From positions 1 to 64,000 of the forward strand of contig JADJHD010000014.1 of NCBI GenBank assembly GCA_016707705.1: a stretch of 64,000 nucleotides of DNA, in the 5' to 3' direction. Made by a program: the position numbers and the translations under genes. This DNA comes from Bacteroidales bacterium (GTDB lineage: Bacteria; Bacteroidota; Bacteroidia; Bacteroidales; UBA4417). Of the stretch, positions 1 to 9,121 are shown one piece after another. Under the pieces are notes generated by a model. It had not been told where the DNA came from. It did not search any database and was given only the letters and a program-made list of their open reading frames with translations. Position 1 is the stretch's first letter; every line of letters begins with the position of its first letter.

Positions 1-339
1 CAATAATATATTCTCTATTTGTTTTTTATTTTCAGGAAGGTCATTTGTAGCTACGTGCCAAATAATTTCATAATCTATACCAAAATATTCATGCGAAATC
101 TTGTTGCGCATTAAATACATTTCTGCCCAAGGGACATCTGGATATTTAACTTTGATTTCAGCGCTAAGGTTTTTAGCTGCTTCACCTATGATTTCAAAAT
201 TTCTAATAACAGCATCTACTGTTTTATAATCTTTTTTAAATGCTGAAAAAGAAAGACCTTCAGTATACTCGCCAATACGGTTCATGGCAAGAAGAAGGTC
301 TTCAATGTACATTTTATATGTTCGATCTTCTTTTTTCAA
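1..339 (-). CDS. hepT: HepT-like toxin (DUF86), partial at window edge
   Basis: This is a HepT-family (DUF86) protein, the HEPN-type RNase toxin of the MntA-HepT toxin-antitoxin system. About 113 codons are visible and the end is cut by the window edge, although the family is only about 110-120 aa long, so it is nearly complete. The R-x4-H-x-Y motif is present as RNKISHEY; in characterised HepT the Arg and His are catalytic and the Tyr is AMPylated by MntA. Family-typical stretches such as VDAVIRNFEIIGEAAK are also present. I chose a TTG start at 339 because it lies one base after the stop of the upstream mntA-like gene and restores the usual family N-terminus (KKEDRTYKMYIEDLL); an ATG at 312 is the alternative. 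Translation is likely coupled to the upstream gene. Family call is firm; start is moderately sure. Confidence 0.85.
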   Translation of the reverse strand, partial: MKKEDRTYKMYIEDLLLAMNRIGEYTEGLSFSAFKKDYKTVDAVIRNFEIIGEAAKNLSAEIKVKYPDVPWAEMYLMRNKISHEYFGIDYEIIWHVATNDLPENKKQIENILL

Positions 340-340
340 T

Positions 341-631
341 CTAGACGTAATTAACCTTTTTTAGAATGCTGTCTTTGATTTGATCTTTCAGAGCATTCTT
401 GGTTACAAGATCTATTTTTCTGTTGAAGATTTTTTGCAGGTATAATTCAAGAGAGAAGAACTTCCAGCCTATGGGCTTTTCAAGTTCAACAATCAGGTCA
501 ATATCACTATCATCTGAAAAAGTTCCGTCGGAGAATGATCCAAAAAGACCAATCTCTTTGACTGAGTAGTCATTATAAAGAGCTGGTTTTAACTCTTTTA
601 GTTTTGTAAGGATGTCATTCTTTGAAATCAT
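341..631 (-). CDS. mntA: MntA-like nucleotidyltransferase antitoxin
   Basis: A 96-aa minimal nucleotidyltransferase. The signature GS-x10-DxD is seen as GSFSDGTFSDDSDID at about residues 31-45, the metal- and nucleotide-binding motif of MntA antitoxins. In studied pairs MntA transfers AMP from ATP to a tyrosine of HepT and thereby silences it. The gene lies directly upstream of the hepT-like gene with a 1-bp gap, the usual MNT-HepT order, so the two are almost certainly one operon. Such modules are often horizontally mobile and act in plasmid or prophage stabilisation or phage defence; nothing in the visible flanks shows which applies here. Confidence 0.88.
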   Translation of the reverse strand: MISKNDILTKLKELKPALYNDYSVKEIGLFGSFSDGTFSDDSDIDLIVELEKPIGWKFFSLELYLQKIFNRKIDLVTKNALKDQIKDSILKKVNYV

Positions 632-766
632 GAATCAAAGATAAGAAAAATTAAGATGGGCAACCAACTAGATTTTTCGCATCGGGCATTACTTATGTAT
701 AGGAGAGGATAAATCAGGTTGAACTACTCCCTCTCCAAAATTAATCCTTAAAACTTTGGAATCTGT

Positions 767-1324
767 TTATATCCTTCGGATTAATCCCAGTGTTTTTAAA
801 TCATAAATCACGATCTCACTTCGATCGGTTTTATCATACTCTTTATTATTGTTGGAATCATAATGCCCCGTGATTACAATGGTTCCTGTCTGACGGTTTA
901 CGATCCATGTTCTGGCAAAGAATGCACTATCGGTCAATTGGATTCTTTCCTTTCCATCGGTTGAGAAGACAATTAACTGAGTCGGGTCCTCCCAGTCTAT
1001 GCCTTTCTTCTGATCCAGATCAATGGTTTGAGCTGAGAGAATGATTCTGTTAATGCCTAAACTGTCAATTCGTACCTGTTCTAGTTTGCCTATGTGTCCG
1101 TCGCCGGGAAAATCAACCTGTTTTGTGTTTCCGGTTTTCGTGTCAATAAAGACCAGGTACTTGCCATTTGGTGCAATAGTTTTCCCCCAGTTTTCGATGG
1201 ACGCAATTACAAATTCGGTACCGGTGACCTCTGTAAGCTTGTTAAAATGGACATAATTGTATTTGTCCTGAGCATTCACATAACAACTTATGGATAGAAG
1301 GATGATTGCAAGGATGTGTTTCAT
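767..1324 (-). CDS. hypothetical secreted protein (185 aa)
   Basis: The protein starts with a clear Sec signal peptide (ILAIILLSISCYVNAQ), so it is exported. The mature part is rich in beta-strand-like segments with Asp/Asn/Gly turns (for example TGHYDSNNNKEYDKTDRSE and FSTDGKERIQLTDS), reminiscent of TolB/WD40-like propeller blades or a short fragment of one. At 185 aa it is too short for a full propeller. No catalytic motif was recognised. It stands alone between mntA and the SanA-like gene on the same strand, with gaps of 135 bp and 85 bp. Function unknown. Confidence 0.6.
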   Translation of the reverse strand: MKHILAIILLSISCYVNAQDKYNYVHFNKLTEVTGTEFVIASIENWGKTIAPNGKYLVFIDTKTGNTKQVDFPGDGHIGKLEQVRIDSLGINRIILSAQTIDLDQKKGIDWEDPTQLIVFSTDGKERIQLTDSAFFARTWIVNRQTGTIVITGHYDSNNNKEYDKTDRSEIVIYDLKTLGLIRRI

Positions 1325-1409
1325 AAATGAGAGTTCTCTGATTAAATATTGAGATTTATTTGTATTGACTGCTGGGTTTATGGTAGTAAAAGCACTTTTA
1401 CTGGCCGAT

Positions 1410-2063
1410 TTACTTTATTTCAACAGGCTCTCCCAGAAATTTTGGTTGCTTATGGAACAGGAAATCCAGAAAAACCTTAGTGCGGGCAATTTTCTCCCTC
1501 ACTTTCGTCTTGAATCCATTATACACATCAACATCTGCTGCACTATATCCAACGGCATTCTGCCCAAAATGACCGGCAATATAAGCTGCCCGGCGGTTAT
1601 GAAATTCCTGGGAAATGATGGTAAAGTTTTTTTGTCCAAAAATCTTCTCCATCCTGATAACTGAATCATAGGTTCTGAATCCGGCATAATCCAGGAAAAT
1701 CTTCTCTTCAGGAATACCCATTCTTATTAATTCATTTTTCATATCAAGAGGTTCATTATAGCCAGCCCTGCTATTGTCGCCACTAATTACAATGAAATCA
1801 ATCTTTCCGGCTTCAAACAGTTCAACCGCCGCCTTGATGCGATTGGAGAAATATTGGTTTGGCTTTCCTGATCCCAGCAATTTGCTGGTTCCAAGCAATA
1901 GACCAACCCTGTTATGAGGCAGTTTTGTTATTTCACTGAAAACCTTATTATCGGTAGCAGATACTATGACCCGATCACAAATCCAGATTGTTATAAATAC
2001 AAGGACGAAAATGAAAATAACGGTCCGGAGCAGTAATCGTTTCATGGATTGGCGTATTATCAC
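1410..2063 (-). CDS. SanA/YdcF-type DUF218 membrane protein
   Basis: A DUF218 (SanA/ElyC/YdcF) family protein. One N-terminal transmembrane segment (about residues 10-30, VIFIFVLVFITIWICDRVIV) is followed by the domain: LLLGTSK near residue 56, then FIVISGDNSRAGYNEP, then IFLDYAGFRTYDS, and near the end FTIISQEFHNRRA. These match the conserved strands and polar loops of SanA, which affects envelope barrier function (vancomycin sensitivity in Escherichia coli) by an unresolved mechanism. The domain faces the periplasm if topology follows E. coli SanA. The start could be six codons later, at MKRLLLRTV (2045), which also gives a tidier N-terminal positive stretch. Confidence 0.8.
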   Translation of the reverse strand: MIIRQSMKRLLLRTVIFIFVLVFITIWICDRVIVSATDNKVFSEITKLPHNRVGLLLGTSKLLGSGKPNQYFSNRIKAAVELFEAGKIDFIVISGDNSRAGYNEPLDMKNELIRMGIPEEKIFLDYAGFRTYDSVIRMEKIFGQKNFTIISQEFHNRRAAYIAGHFGQNAVGYSAADVDVYNGFKTKVREKIARTKVFLDFLFHKQPKFLGEPVEIK

Positions 2064-2235
2064 TTTTAAAATTGATGAAATAGCAGAAATGAGTTAAGTT
2101 GAGTAAACAGCCTGGATATATCATTTTGCAGAGTTCATTCTACAGATGACATAATAATATCAACTGAAAAGTAAAACTCAGTAAACGTTATCCTGCTCAA
2201 TGGCAGAAAAATCCGGAAAATTGGGTTAATGAAGA

Positions 2236-2553
2236 CTAGTAAGTCTCGTTCTTACGCTTTTTTGAAGCACTCTTGCCTCCCAGGAATCCCCATCCACCAC
2301 TTCCCAGCATAAATCCAAACGCATACCACACCCCATTATTGTTCTGGGCATAAACAGTGATATCGTCACGGAAGAGCATCATAACAAGATCAACCGGGGC
2401 AATGATTCCATGTAGCAATCCGCCCCAGAATCCAAAGGTGTGGCCTTTGAGACAGGAAGTCACGACCTCGCTGTTTGAACAGGAAGAGAGGATGAAAACT
2501 AAGGTAAAGGCAAATAGAAAGGGTAAAATCCGGGAGAGGGTTATTGATTTCAT
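2236..2553 (-). CDS. small conserved lipoprotein (105 aa)
   Basis: A 105-aa predicted lipoprotein. The signal sequence ends in a lipobox (FILSSCSN) with the acylated Cys at about residue 25. The mature part has two hydrophobic glycine-rich stretches, FGFWGGLLHGIIAPVDLVMMLF and WYAFGFMLGSGGWGFLGG, and ends in a very basic tail (KSASKKRKNE). Proteins with this pattern occur widely in Bacteroidota as short uncharacterised proteins. It lies 81 bp downstream of the 379-aa secreted protein gene and may be co-transcribed with it. No function can be assigned. Confidence 0.7.
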   Translation of the reverse strand: MKSITLSRILPFLFAFTLVFILSSCSNSEVVTSCLKGHTFGFWGGLLHGIIAPVDLVMMLFRDDITVYAQNNNGVWYAFGFMLGSGGWGFLGGKSASKKRKNETY

Positions 2554-2634
2554 GTTGGGTCAAATTATGACTGAAAGATACAATCATTTTGAATATGTGA
2601 GAAGAATGGAGCTTAAAACGAAGAGACAAAATAA

Positions 2635-3774
2635 TCAGATCTTCACTTTTTCTGTTCCAAAGCCCCAGTTCAGTCCAAAAAGAGAAATGAGTTTCCCCGG
2701 ATGATCAAAATTCTTCCCAAATGCAGCATGAACAATTAGATTTTCCGAAACTTTATAAGTGAACATTCCTACTGTCCGGAATTTGACATTTTCACTTGAT
2801 CCCTTAAAACGGGCAGCTGTTTCAAAACCTATGGAATAATCTTTAGTTTCAAACATGATCTTGCCTCCTGCATCCAGATAGTCCTGCTCCCTGCTCAGCC
2901 CCTCACCACCCGGACCGTAGTTGTCGTGCAGATAGCGAATGGAAGCGTGCAGGCTGAGGTAATTGTATCCGGTTTTTGCTTCAGCTGTTTTTATTGAGAG
3001 ATAGGAGGAAAAGCTGGTCCAGGCGGCAAAACGACCTGTGCTCCAGCTTGAGTCTCCCAGTCCATACAGTGCATAAGCTGCAGATAGATCCCAGGAAAAT
3101 AATGGCTTTTGAACAAGCATTGCATTGATTTTATCTGTGAGCTCTTTCGTTCCGGAAGGAACAAATTTGCTTTTCAGAAGATCTTTTTTTTCAGGATGTC
3201 TGGATATTTCGGTCAGCAGATCCATGTTGTTGTCCATCTCATTCTGTGCAATTTTGTGCCATTCTTTTACAAGCTGTGCGATGGAATGGGCATAATCCTG
3301 CTTGTGTATTTTCAAAATATTTGATCTGAATCCAACAGAGAATATCTTGTTTGAATAATCGACTTCATCAGGGATCATATCTTTATTGAAAAATCCCAGA
3401 CTCAAATTTGTGAATTTCAAACCCGAAAAATAATCCTGACTCCAGCTGACTGCAGTGGTATCGCCTGTTTTCTTCTGTTTGATACCTGCCACAGCAAAAA
3501 TGCTTTGACTTCCCGGACTTATCCACCAGAAAGGAGTGAATTCTGCAGAGTAATCTTGAGGGAATGCACCATTTGATTGCTGAAAGGATTGGGAGATGCC
3601 CAAAATAAAGGCTTTTGGCGTTCCCGGAGTTTGAATCAGGGATGGTGTCGCATCCAATAAGGTAAATGCCGGGGCTGCAGGGACAGCCAGATCCTTCACT
3701 GATATTGTGGACTGCTGGGCTGATGCATAGCTCACGAATCCAATCAACATTAAAGAAAAAAATAGTTTCATCAT
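2635..3774 (-). CDS. hypothetical secreted or outer-membrane protein (379 aa)
   Basis: Signal peptide at the N-terminus (MMKLFFSLMLIGFVSYASAQ). The mature protein contains repeated alternating strand patterns such as AEFTPFWWISPG, YNYLSLHASIRYLHDNY, YSIGFETAARFKG and a C-terminal LISLFGLNWGFG, which suggest an outer-membrane beta-barrel, with a helical excursion in the middle (about residues 170-225, HSIAQLVKEWHKIAQ). Its ATG overlaps the stop of the upstream 131-aa gene by 4 bp (ATGA), so translation is coupled and the two products probably work together. Possibly in one operon with the membrane protein at 4288-5295. No known family recognised. Confidence 0.65.
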   Translation of the reverse strand: MMKLFFSLMLIGFVSYASAQQSTISVKDLAVPAAPAFTLLDATPSLIQTPGTPKAFILGISQSFQQSNGAFPQDYSAEFTPFWWISPGSQSIFAVAGIKQKKTGDTTAVSWSQDYFSGLKFTNLSLGFFNKDMIPDEVDYSNKIFSVGFRSNILKIHKQDYAHSIAQLVKEWHKIAQNEMDNNMDLLTEISRHPEKKDLLKSKFVPSGTKELTDKINAMLVQKPLFSWDLSAAYALYGLGDSSWSTGRFAAWTSFSSYLSIKTAEAKTGYNYLSLHASIRYLHDNYGPGGEGLSREQDYLDAGGKIMFETKDYSIGFETAARFKGSSENVKFRTVGMFTYKVSENLIVHAAFGKNFDHPGKLISLFGLNWGFGTEKVKI

Positions 3775-4166
3775 TTCAAATCAATATGCAAGGTGAGAAA
3801 GCAGGATGTGAAGGCTTCATTGGCAGTTTTCTCAGGATCACTGAATTGTTTCAGACCTTCAGTTCCATTATCAAGAGCTACATGAATTTTGCTCTGTTCG
3901 AACTGCAGCTTTCTTGTCTCTGTATCTCCACCGCTGAAATCGATTCTGGTGAACACGGATAGCCTTTTATTTACTATTGTTAAAGGCGTTCCAATCCCTG
4001 TTGAAGCAATATCTCCGGTTGCATCAGCTGATTGTCCAACAGAAACACCGGATGCACTTGAGTTCAAATCAACAAGTATTGCACGTGTTGCTGCCAGTCC
4101 CAGAGTTGATACTTCCACTTTCATGATTATTGGTTGGGCGGAATTTCCCACAAGGTATGTATTCAT
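3771..4166 (-). CDS. hypothetical protein (131 aa), coupled to secreted partner
   Basis: A 131-aa protein without a signal peptide or membrane segment; an in-frame stop shortly upstream of the ATG at 4166 rules out a longer leader. The sequence looks all-beta (VSTLGLAATRAILVDLN, LSVFTRIDFSG). Its stop overlaps the start of the 379-aa secreted protein gene by 4 bp, a strong sign of coupled expression. Upstream, 121 bp away, is a three-helix membrane protein. I do not recognise the family. Confidence 0.6.
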   Translation of the reverse strand: MNTYLVGNSAQPIIMKVEVSTLGLAATRAILVDLNSSASGVSVGQSADATGDIASTGIGTPLTIVNKRLSVFTRIDFSGGDTETRKLQFEQSKIHVALDNGTEGLKQFSDPEKTANEAFTSCFLTLHIDLK

Positions 4167-4287
4167 CTTGCCAGTTTTAGTCGGAGTTTATATTCAATAA
4201 CTCTTCAGGTCGTGAAGGCAAACCAACAACAACGGGATGTTTCACCCGTGTGCTGATCGAGAATCCAAAGTCACCTAAAGATAACGA

Positions 4288-5295
4288 TTATTTGTCAGTA
4301 GTTTCCTTTGTTGTTGCAAGTTTCTTTCCCGGACTTCTCATACTTAGGGCTTTCTTCATGATGTCGAACCAGAAGTTACTGCCAAGCTGAACAGCAAATG
4401 CTGTAATCAGCACACCAAGCAATTTTTCCAGAAAACCTGATATTCCTGATTCAAACCATTCCTTCCTGAAATCGCCATCCTTGTAGCCCAGGAAATATCC
4501 TGTAGCTTCTTCGTAGCTTAACTGAACTTTGCCTGCATTTTTGAATCCGGATACTTCAGTTTGGCGAACAATGGTATCAGGAGCTGCATTAACAGGAGCC
4601 AATTGCTGAACGATAGTTACCTCGCCCTTGTTGTTTCTGATTTTTACAGTTGCAGTAGAATCCTTGCCTACATCAAAGTTGGGTAAATGGTCGATGATCT
4701 TATCAACAGTGTGGGAAAGATCCTTAGTATTTGTAAGTGCATCATTGGCAATTTTAATGGTGTCAATATTCAGCGCAACCGCCAGAATAAAGCCGGTCAG
4801 GAGTAAGATTCTGCGAATATTTTTTCTGTACCAGATAGTTGAATGGTCCAGAGCATCATCATAGTATTTGGTGAGATTTCGCTCAAACAGGTCAAGCCTG
4901 TTATCCCCCTGAGCTGCAAGGTCCATCAGTACACTCTTGAATTCGTTGGGGAGATTGGCGTTTTTGATTGCAGCCTGAAGTTGTCCCTGCTTGTAATTCT
5001 CCGCACCTATCTTTTCAATTACGAACAGAAAAAAATTATTGGAGGGAATATAAGTCGGGTACTTGTTTTTAGTCTTCATCAGGCTCCTGATATGCGGACT
5101 GTTCAGGAAGTCGGTCTTGACAAAGCTTTTCCAGGCATCTGAAATAAAAAGGATTTCAATTGCTTTTTTCAGGTTTTTCTCACGGAGATGAAAAATACCC
5201 TGAGAAATTCCTTCATTAATGGATGAAAGAATCAAACTGCTTGTGAAATATGTAAAAGTTAGCAGTATAACCAGATCGATGATGGGTGAATCCAT
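4288..5295 (-). CDS. uncharacterised integral membrane protein (335 aa)
   Basis: Three probable transmembrane segments: an N-terminal one (VILLTFTYFTSSLILSSI), a central one (about residues 163-180, ILLLTGFILAVALNIDTI) and a C-terminal one (GVLITAFAVQLGSNFWFDIM). The layout and the motifs LxxWYRKNIR..LNIDTIKIA and LGSNFWFDIMKKAL match a widespread uncharacterised membrane family I recall from many bacteria, often encoded beside other unknown envelope genes. The N-terminal segment with SxxxEGIS is also typical of it. It heads a run of minus-strand genes whose next two members overlap each other. The biochemical role is unknown. Confidence 0.7.
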   Translation of the reverse strand: MDSPIIDLVILLTFTYFTSSLILSSINEGISQGIFHLREKNLKKAIEILFISDAWKSFVKTDFLNSPHIRSLMKTKNKYPTYIPSNNFFLFVIEKIGAENYKQGQLQAAIKNANLPNEFKSVLMDLAAQGDNRLDLFERNLTKYYDDALDHSTIWYRKNIRRILLLTGFILAVALNIDTIKIANDALTNTKDLSHTVDKIIDHLPNFDVGKDSTATVKIRNNKGEVTIVQQLAPVNAAPDTIVRQTEVSGFKNAGKVQLSYEEATGYFLGYKDGDFRKEWFESGISGFLEKLLGVLITAFAVQLGSNFWFDIMKKALSMRSPGKKLATTKETTDK

Positions 5296-5362
5296 AGGTT
5301 TGAGTTTTTAGTGAAAGGTGAATACCTGGTCAGCCTATATTTTGGAAGAGGCTGAAAACTCT

Positions 5363-5404
5363 GGCCTGATGGCGAATATCGATGCGACAGGCCTCTTTTT
5401 TTTT
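5363..5404 (+). other. isolated hairpin with T-run in a 433-bp gap
   Basis: The stretch 5296-5728 holds no convincing gene. Inside it GGCCTG (5363-5368) can pair with CAGGCC (5388-5393), followed by CTC and about nine T. This looks like an intrinsic terminator for plus-strand transcription, yet no plus-strand gene lies upstream. It could stop antisense or read-through RNA, or end an unannotated small RNA. The long loop makes it a weak candidate. Confidence 0.3.
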
Positions 5405-5728
5405 GAGAAATGAGTTATGGCAGTATACTGTGGAGTTGTTGCAGTTCTGGGTAGTGCAATGCCTATGCTGTCTTCTGAATGGAATTAGATGTGAACAGAC
5501 AACGCATCTGGATTGTTTATAAAATCTGTTGTCTGGAAGGCAATCAAAATAACCGTCTCCTGTTTGATTCATGCATTTTGCAGGATGAATCCTTTTGTTG
5601 ATGCGGTTTATCGATTTGTCATCTGCTATTATTGGGATTCTCGATGACACTCTAATTTAGAAAGGTCAAATGTGTACTTTCGCCAACTAAACCACCACAA
5701 GCATTAATAACCAACCTCCTGAACCACG

Positions 5729-8700
5729 ATGAAAATCTATCTCCTCCTTTTATCTGTTTTTCTACTTCCCCTGCTGGTATCATCCCAAAGTGAAGCAATC
5801 CGTCCCGAACTCATCAGTACCGGGACATTTCTGGGGGTTACTCCTCCTTTGCGGGATTTACCTGCAATGAGCACTGAGGATTACAAAATTCTAGACCTGA
5901 AAATCAAAAACAGCAAGGAATTGAATGAAGGACTAAGTGTTCGTTCCTATCCTTTTGCTTCGATTGCTCTTCCAAAAGGTGAAGATCCTGCCTGGCAGAA
6001 ACAAAATGGGAAATCCTATGCAAACCATGCACCTGTCGTTAATGTCAACGGACAAAATTCATCTGCATATCCTCCTGACTGCAATGGAGCAATCGGCCCT
6101 AACCATTACATGCAAACTGTAAACTCCACCTATGCCATTTATGATAAAACCGGTGCATTGGTTGCCGGTCCCACCAATATGAACCTTTTGTTTAGTGGTG
6201 TGCCGGGCTCAAACTGCAACGATGGTGATCCTCTGGTTTTGTTTGACGAAGAGGCAGACAGATGGCTGGCGGTTGAGTTCTCCCTCTGCGGTTCGAATGA
6301 TATGATGCTTATAGCTGTTTCAACAACTGATGATCCTACCGGAACCTGGAATAAATATTCCTTCGATGTTTCTGATACTCCAGACTATGAAAAGTTTGGA
6401 ATCTGGCCTGATGGCTACTATATGGGAGTAAATAATTCTTCCGGTAATGATATTTATGCATTTGAACGCTCTGTGATGATTGCAGGGGGAACCAGTCCTC
6501 AAATGATTGGTTTCAACAATGCATGGCGTCCTTCAAGCATCGACGGCTTTATGTGTGTTCCTCCAGTCGATAATGACGGACCTGCTGCTCCTGCGGGAAT
6601 GCCGGGAATGTTCATTGCTTTCAACGACGATGCAATCGGTGGGGGAAATGATGAACTCTGGATATATGAACTACAGGCAAATTGGTCCAGCCCTTCCTCC
6701 TCAACTTTTAACAGAACTCAGCAGCTGGCAGTAGCCCCATTCGACTGCAATTTTGGAAATAACTGGGATAATATCAAGCAACTTGGTACTAACCAGGAAC
6801 TTGATGGCGTACCCCAGGTTATCATGCATGCTCCGCAATATCGCAACTTTGGCGGCTACCAGACGCTGGTTTGCTGTCATACCGTTGACGTTGATAATAC
6901 CGATCATGCCGGTATCCGCTGGTATGAACTTCGTAAAACCACCGGAAACTGGAGCGTCAGGCAACAGGGGACCTATGCTCCTGATCAGCACTCACGCTGG
7001 ATGGGAAGTATTATGATGAATGCTGCCGGTGAACTTGGACTTGGATATTCTATTTCAAGTTCATCAATGTACCCGGGAATCCGATACTGCGGACAGACCC
7101 TCGAGAGCTATCAGGCTGCTTCCGGAATCCTCGATTTCCCTGAAGGAACGATGGTTGATGGAACCGGTTCTCAGACCAGTATTAATCGCTGGGGTGATTA
7201 TTCCCTTATGTCAGTTGATCCTGCTGATGATGAAACATTTTGGTATACCAATGAATATATTGGCACCGGGGGTGGCAGCCATAAAACAAGGATTGCATCC
7301 TTCCAGGTTGGAATTCTGGTTCCGGTATCAGCATTTGAAGCCAGTGCTACTTTCCCCTGTTTAGACAACATTGTTGCCTTTACTGATCAAACTACCGGCA
7401 GTCCGTTCTCTTGGAGCTGGACTATTACTCCATCCACCTTTCAGTATGTAGATGGGACCGACAGTACTTCTCAAAATCCTCATGTTCAGTTTCTGTCTTA
7501 TGGTGACTATTCAGTTAGCCTGACCACGACAAACGGAGGTGGATCCAATACCATCAGCAGGCCTGATTATATTTCGGTTAATGCTGTAAACGCTAATTTC
7601 GCTGCCAATTCAACTTCAGTCGTGCTTGGTTATTCCACAATCATAACTGATCTTTCATCTTGTAATATCGGTTCAAGACTGTGGAATTTTGGTGATGGTG
7701 CAACCCCTGCAACGGCCACCACTCCCGGCCCCCATGTTGTAAGCTATTCTTCAACCGGACTTAAAACAGTTACCCTTACTCTCAATGATACTGTGGTTGA
7801 AACCAAAATTGATTATATCAATGTTATTGAACCTGGCATTACAATGTCCAACGCCGTGGTGGCATCCTGTACTGGGGATTTCTTTGATCCGGGTGGATCC
7901 GCTGCCAATTATGGCAACAGTCTGGACTATACCCTGGTGTTGAATCCGGGAATACCGGGCAATTCAGTTCAGGTAATCTTCAACTCTTTTAATGTCCAGG
8001 CTGGTATGTTTTGTGCCAACGACTATTTAAAAATTCTGAATGGGGATAATATTTCAGCTCCATCATTTGGTATTTTTTGCGGAACCAATGGGCCAGATAC
8101 TGTCACTGCAAATAATCCTACAGGATCACTCACATTTATTTTCCACAGCAATAATTCCATCAACTTCCCTGGTTGGGCTGCAATCATCAATTGCATCGAA
8201 GGCGTTGCCAATCCTTTGCTCTTTAATGCTGCGGCTTCAGGAGCCTCACAGATTGACCTGAATTGGGTGCTGAATACGTCAAATGATCAGGTAATGCTGG
8301 CATGGTCGGCTGATGGAGTTTTCGGTAATCCCGTGAATGGAACTTCATACAATGCAGGAGATGACCTTACTGGTGGCGGACAGGTTCTCTATGTTGGGAA
8401 TGCACTTAATTTCAGCCACACCCAATTGTCCTCAACCACCAGGTACTATTACAGGATTTTTAGCGTAAATACTGCAGGCAACTGGTCGTTCGGATTATCA
8501 GATGATGCAACTACCCTCGCCGGTTCAACACTCAATCTTACTCCGGCAACACAAACCGTGACGTATGTTTCAGGAGCTGCTCAATTTACCGTTGCTTCAA
8601 ATTTAGATTGGACAGCAAGTTCTGACGCTTCATGGTGTGTTGTAACTCCAGTAGGTTCAGGAAATGGGCCTCTGCAGGCAACATATGAGCAAAATAACGG

Positions 8701-9049
8701 ACCTGTAATCCGCACAGCCAATATCTCGGTGAATGCCACCGGTGTCCCAACCCAGATAGTTCAGCTGGTTCAATTACCATCCTTTGTATCTGTTCCTGAA
8801 CATCCCGGTTCAATGCTTACACTGTATCCTAACCCAACCACTGGCCTGTTTACAATAGGAAGTGCAGATGGAAAGGTGTTGAAAATGGAGATTTCCATTG
8901 AAGATGCAACTGGCAAGACTATAGTTTCAAGAAACTGTTCCGGTTCATCAAACTATTCTTTTGACCTCTCAGCATATCCTTCCGGCCTCTATCTGGCCAA
9001 TGCAAAGGTTGGAGATCAAAACCTGATCTGGAAAATTATCAGGAAGTAG
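5729..9049 (+). CDS. T9SS-exported multidomain protein (PKD, CUB-like, BACON)
   Basis: A 1106-aa protein with a signal peptide (MKIYLLLLSVFLLPLLVSSQ). A long N-terminal region (about 95-520) resembles a beta-propeller (repeated DRWLAVEFS, GIWPDGYYMGVN, PQYRNFGGYQTL). Two PKD-like domains follow (about 535-620 and 625-700; GDYSVSLTTTNGGGS, WNFGDGATPATA), then a CUB-like domain (about 709-830; DPGGSAANYGNS ... DYLKILNGDN), an Ig/Fn3-like stretch, a BACON domain (about 934-1015; LDWTASSDASWCVVTP) and a type A T9SS sorting domain (from about 1031, LYPNPTTGLFTI, ending in WKIIRK). The sorting domain predicts export by T9SS and anchoring or release at the cell surface. It is a single-gene unit bounded downstream by a strong terminator. 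No catalytic residues were identified; adhesion or substrate binding is the most cautious guess. Confidence 0.85.
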   Translation: MKIYLLLLSVFLLPLLVSSQSEAIRPELISTGTFLGVTPPLRDLPAMSTEDYKILDLKIKNSKELNEGLSVRSYPFASIALPKGEDPAWQKQNGKSYANHAPVVNVNGQNSSAYPPDCNGAIGPNHYMQTVNSTYAIYDKTGALVAGPTNMNLLFSGVPGSNCNDGDPLVLFDEEADRWLAVEFSLCGSNDMMLIAVSTTDDPTGTWNKYSFDVSDTPDYEKFGIWPDGYYMGVNNSSGNDIYAFERSVMIAGGTSPQMIGFNNAWRPSSIDGFMCVPPVDNDGPAAPAGMPGMFIAFNDDAIGGGNDELWIYELQANWSSPSSSTFNRTQQLAVAPFDCNFGNNWDNIKQLGTNQELDGVPQVIMHAPQYRNFGGYQTLVCCHTVDVDNTDHAGIRWYELRKTTGNWSVRQQGTYAPDQHSRWMGSIMMNAAGELGLGYSISSSSMYPGIRYCGQTLESYQAASGILDFPEGTMVDGTGSQTSINRWGDYSLMSVDPADDETFWYTNEYIGTGGGSHKTRIASFQVGILVPVSAFEASATFPCLDNIVAFTDQTTGSPFSWSWTITPSTFQYVDGTDSTSQNPHVQFLSYGDYSVSLTTTNGGGSNTISRPDYISVNAVNANFAANSTSVVLGYSTIITDLSSCNIGSRLWNFGDGATPATATTPGPHVVSYSSTGLKTVTLTLNDTVVETKIDYINVIEPGITMSNAVVASCTGDFFDPGGSAANYGNSLDYTLVLNPGIPGNSVQVIFNSFNVQAGMFCANDYLKILNGDNISAPSFGIFCGTNGPDTVTANNPTGSLTFIFHSNNSINFPGWAAIINCIEGVANPLLFNAAASGASQIDLNWVLNTSNDQVMLAWSADGVFGNPVNGTSYNAGDDLTGGGQVLYVGNALNFSHTQLSSTTRYYYRIFSVNTAGNWSFGLSDDATTLAGSTLNLTPATQTVTYVSGAAQFTVASNLDWTASSDASWCVVTPVGSGNGPLQATYEQNNGPVIRTANISVNATGVPTQIVQLVQLPSFVSVPEHPGSMLTLYPNPTTGLFTIGSADGKVLKMEISIEDATGKTIVSRNCSGSSNYSFDLSAYPSGLYLANAKVGDQNLIWKIIRK

Positions 9050-9069
9050 GAAATAACATTAAAAGAAAA

Positions 9070-9107
9070 ACTGCCATCAGCTAATTAAGTTGATGGCAGT
9101 TTTTTTT
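9070..9107. terminator. bidirectional intrinsic terminator
   Basis: A perfect 10-bp stem, ACTGCCATCA (9070-9079) with TGATGGCAGT (9091-9100), is followed by seven further T and preceded by an A-rich run. It can therefore end both the plus-strand T9SS gene and the convergent minus-strand msrA. Confidence 0.9.
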
Positions 9108-9121
9108 ATTTGCAGAAACCT

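Noticed and set aside
5330..5650. 106-aa open frame on the minus strand in the gap before the T9SS gene
   Set aside because: Cys/His/Arg-rich composition unlike neighbours, no signal or motif, and it runs through a terminator-like hairpin and T-run; treated as chance.
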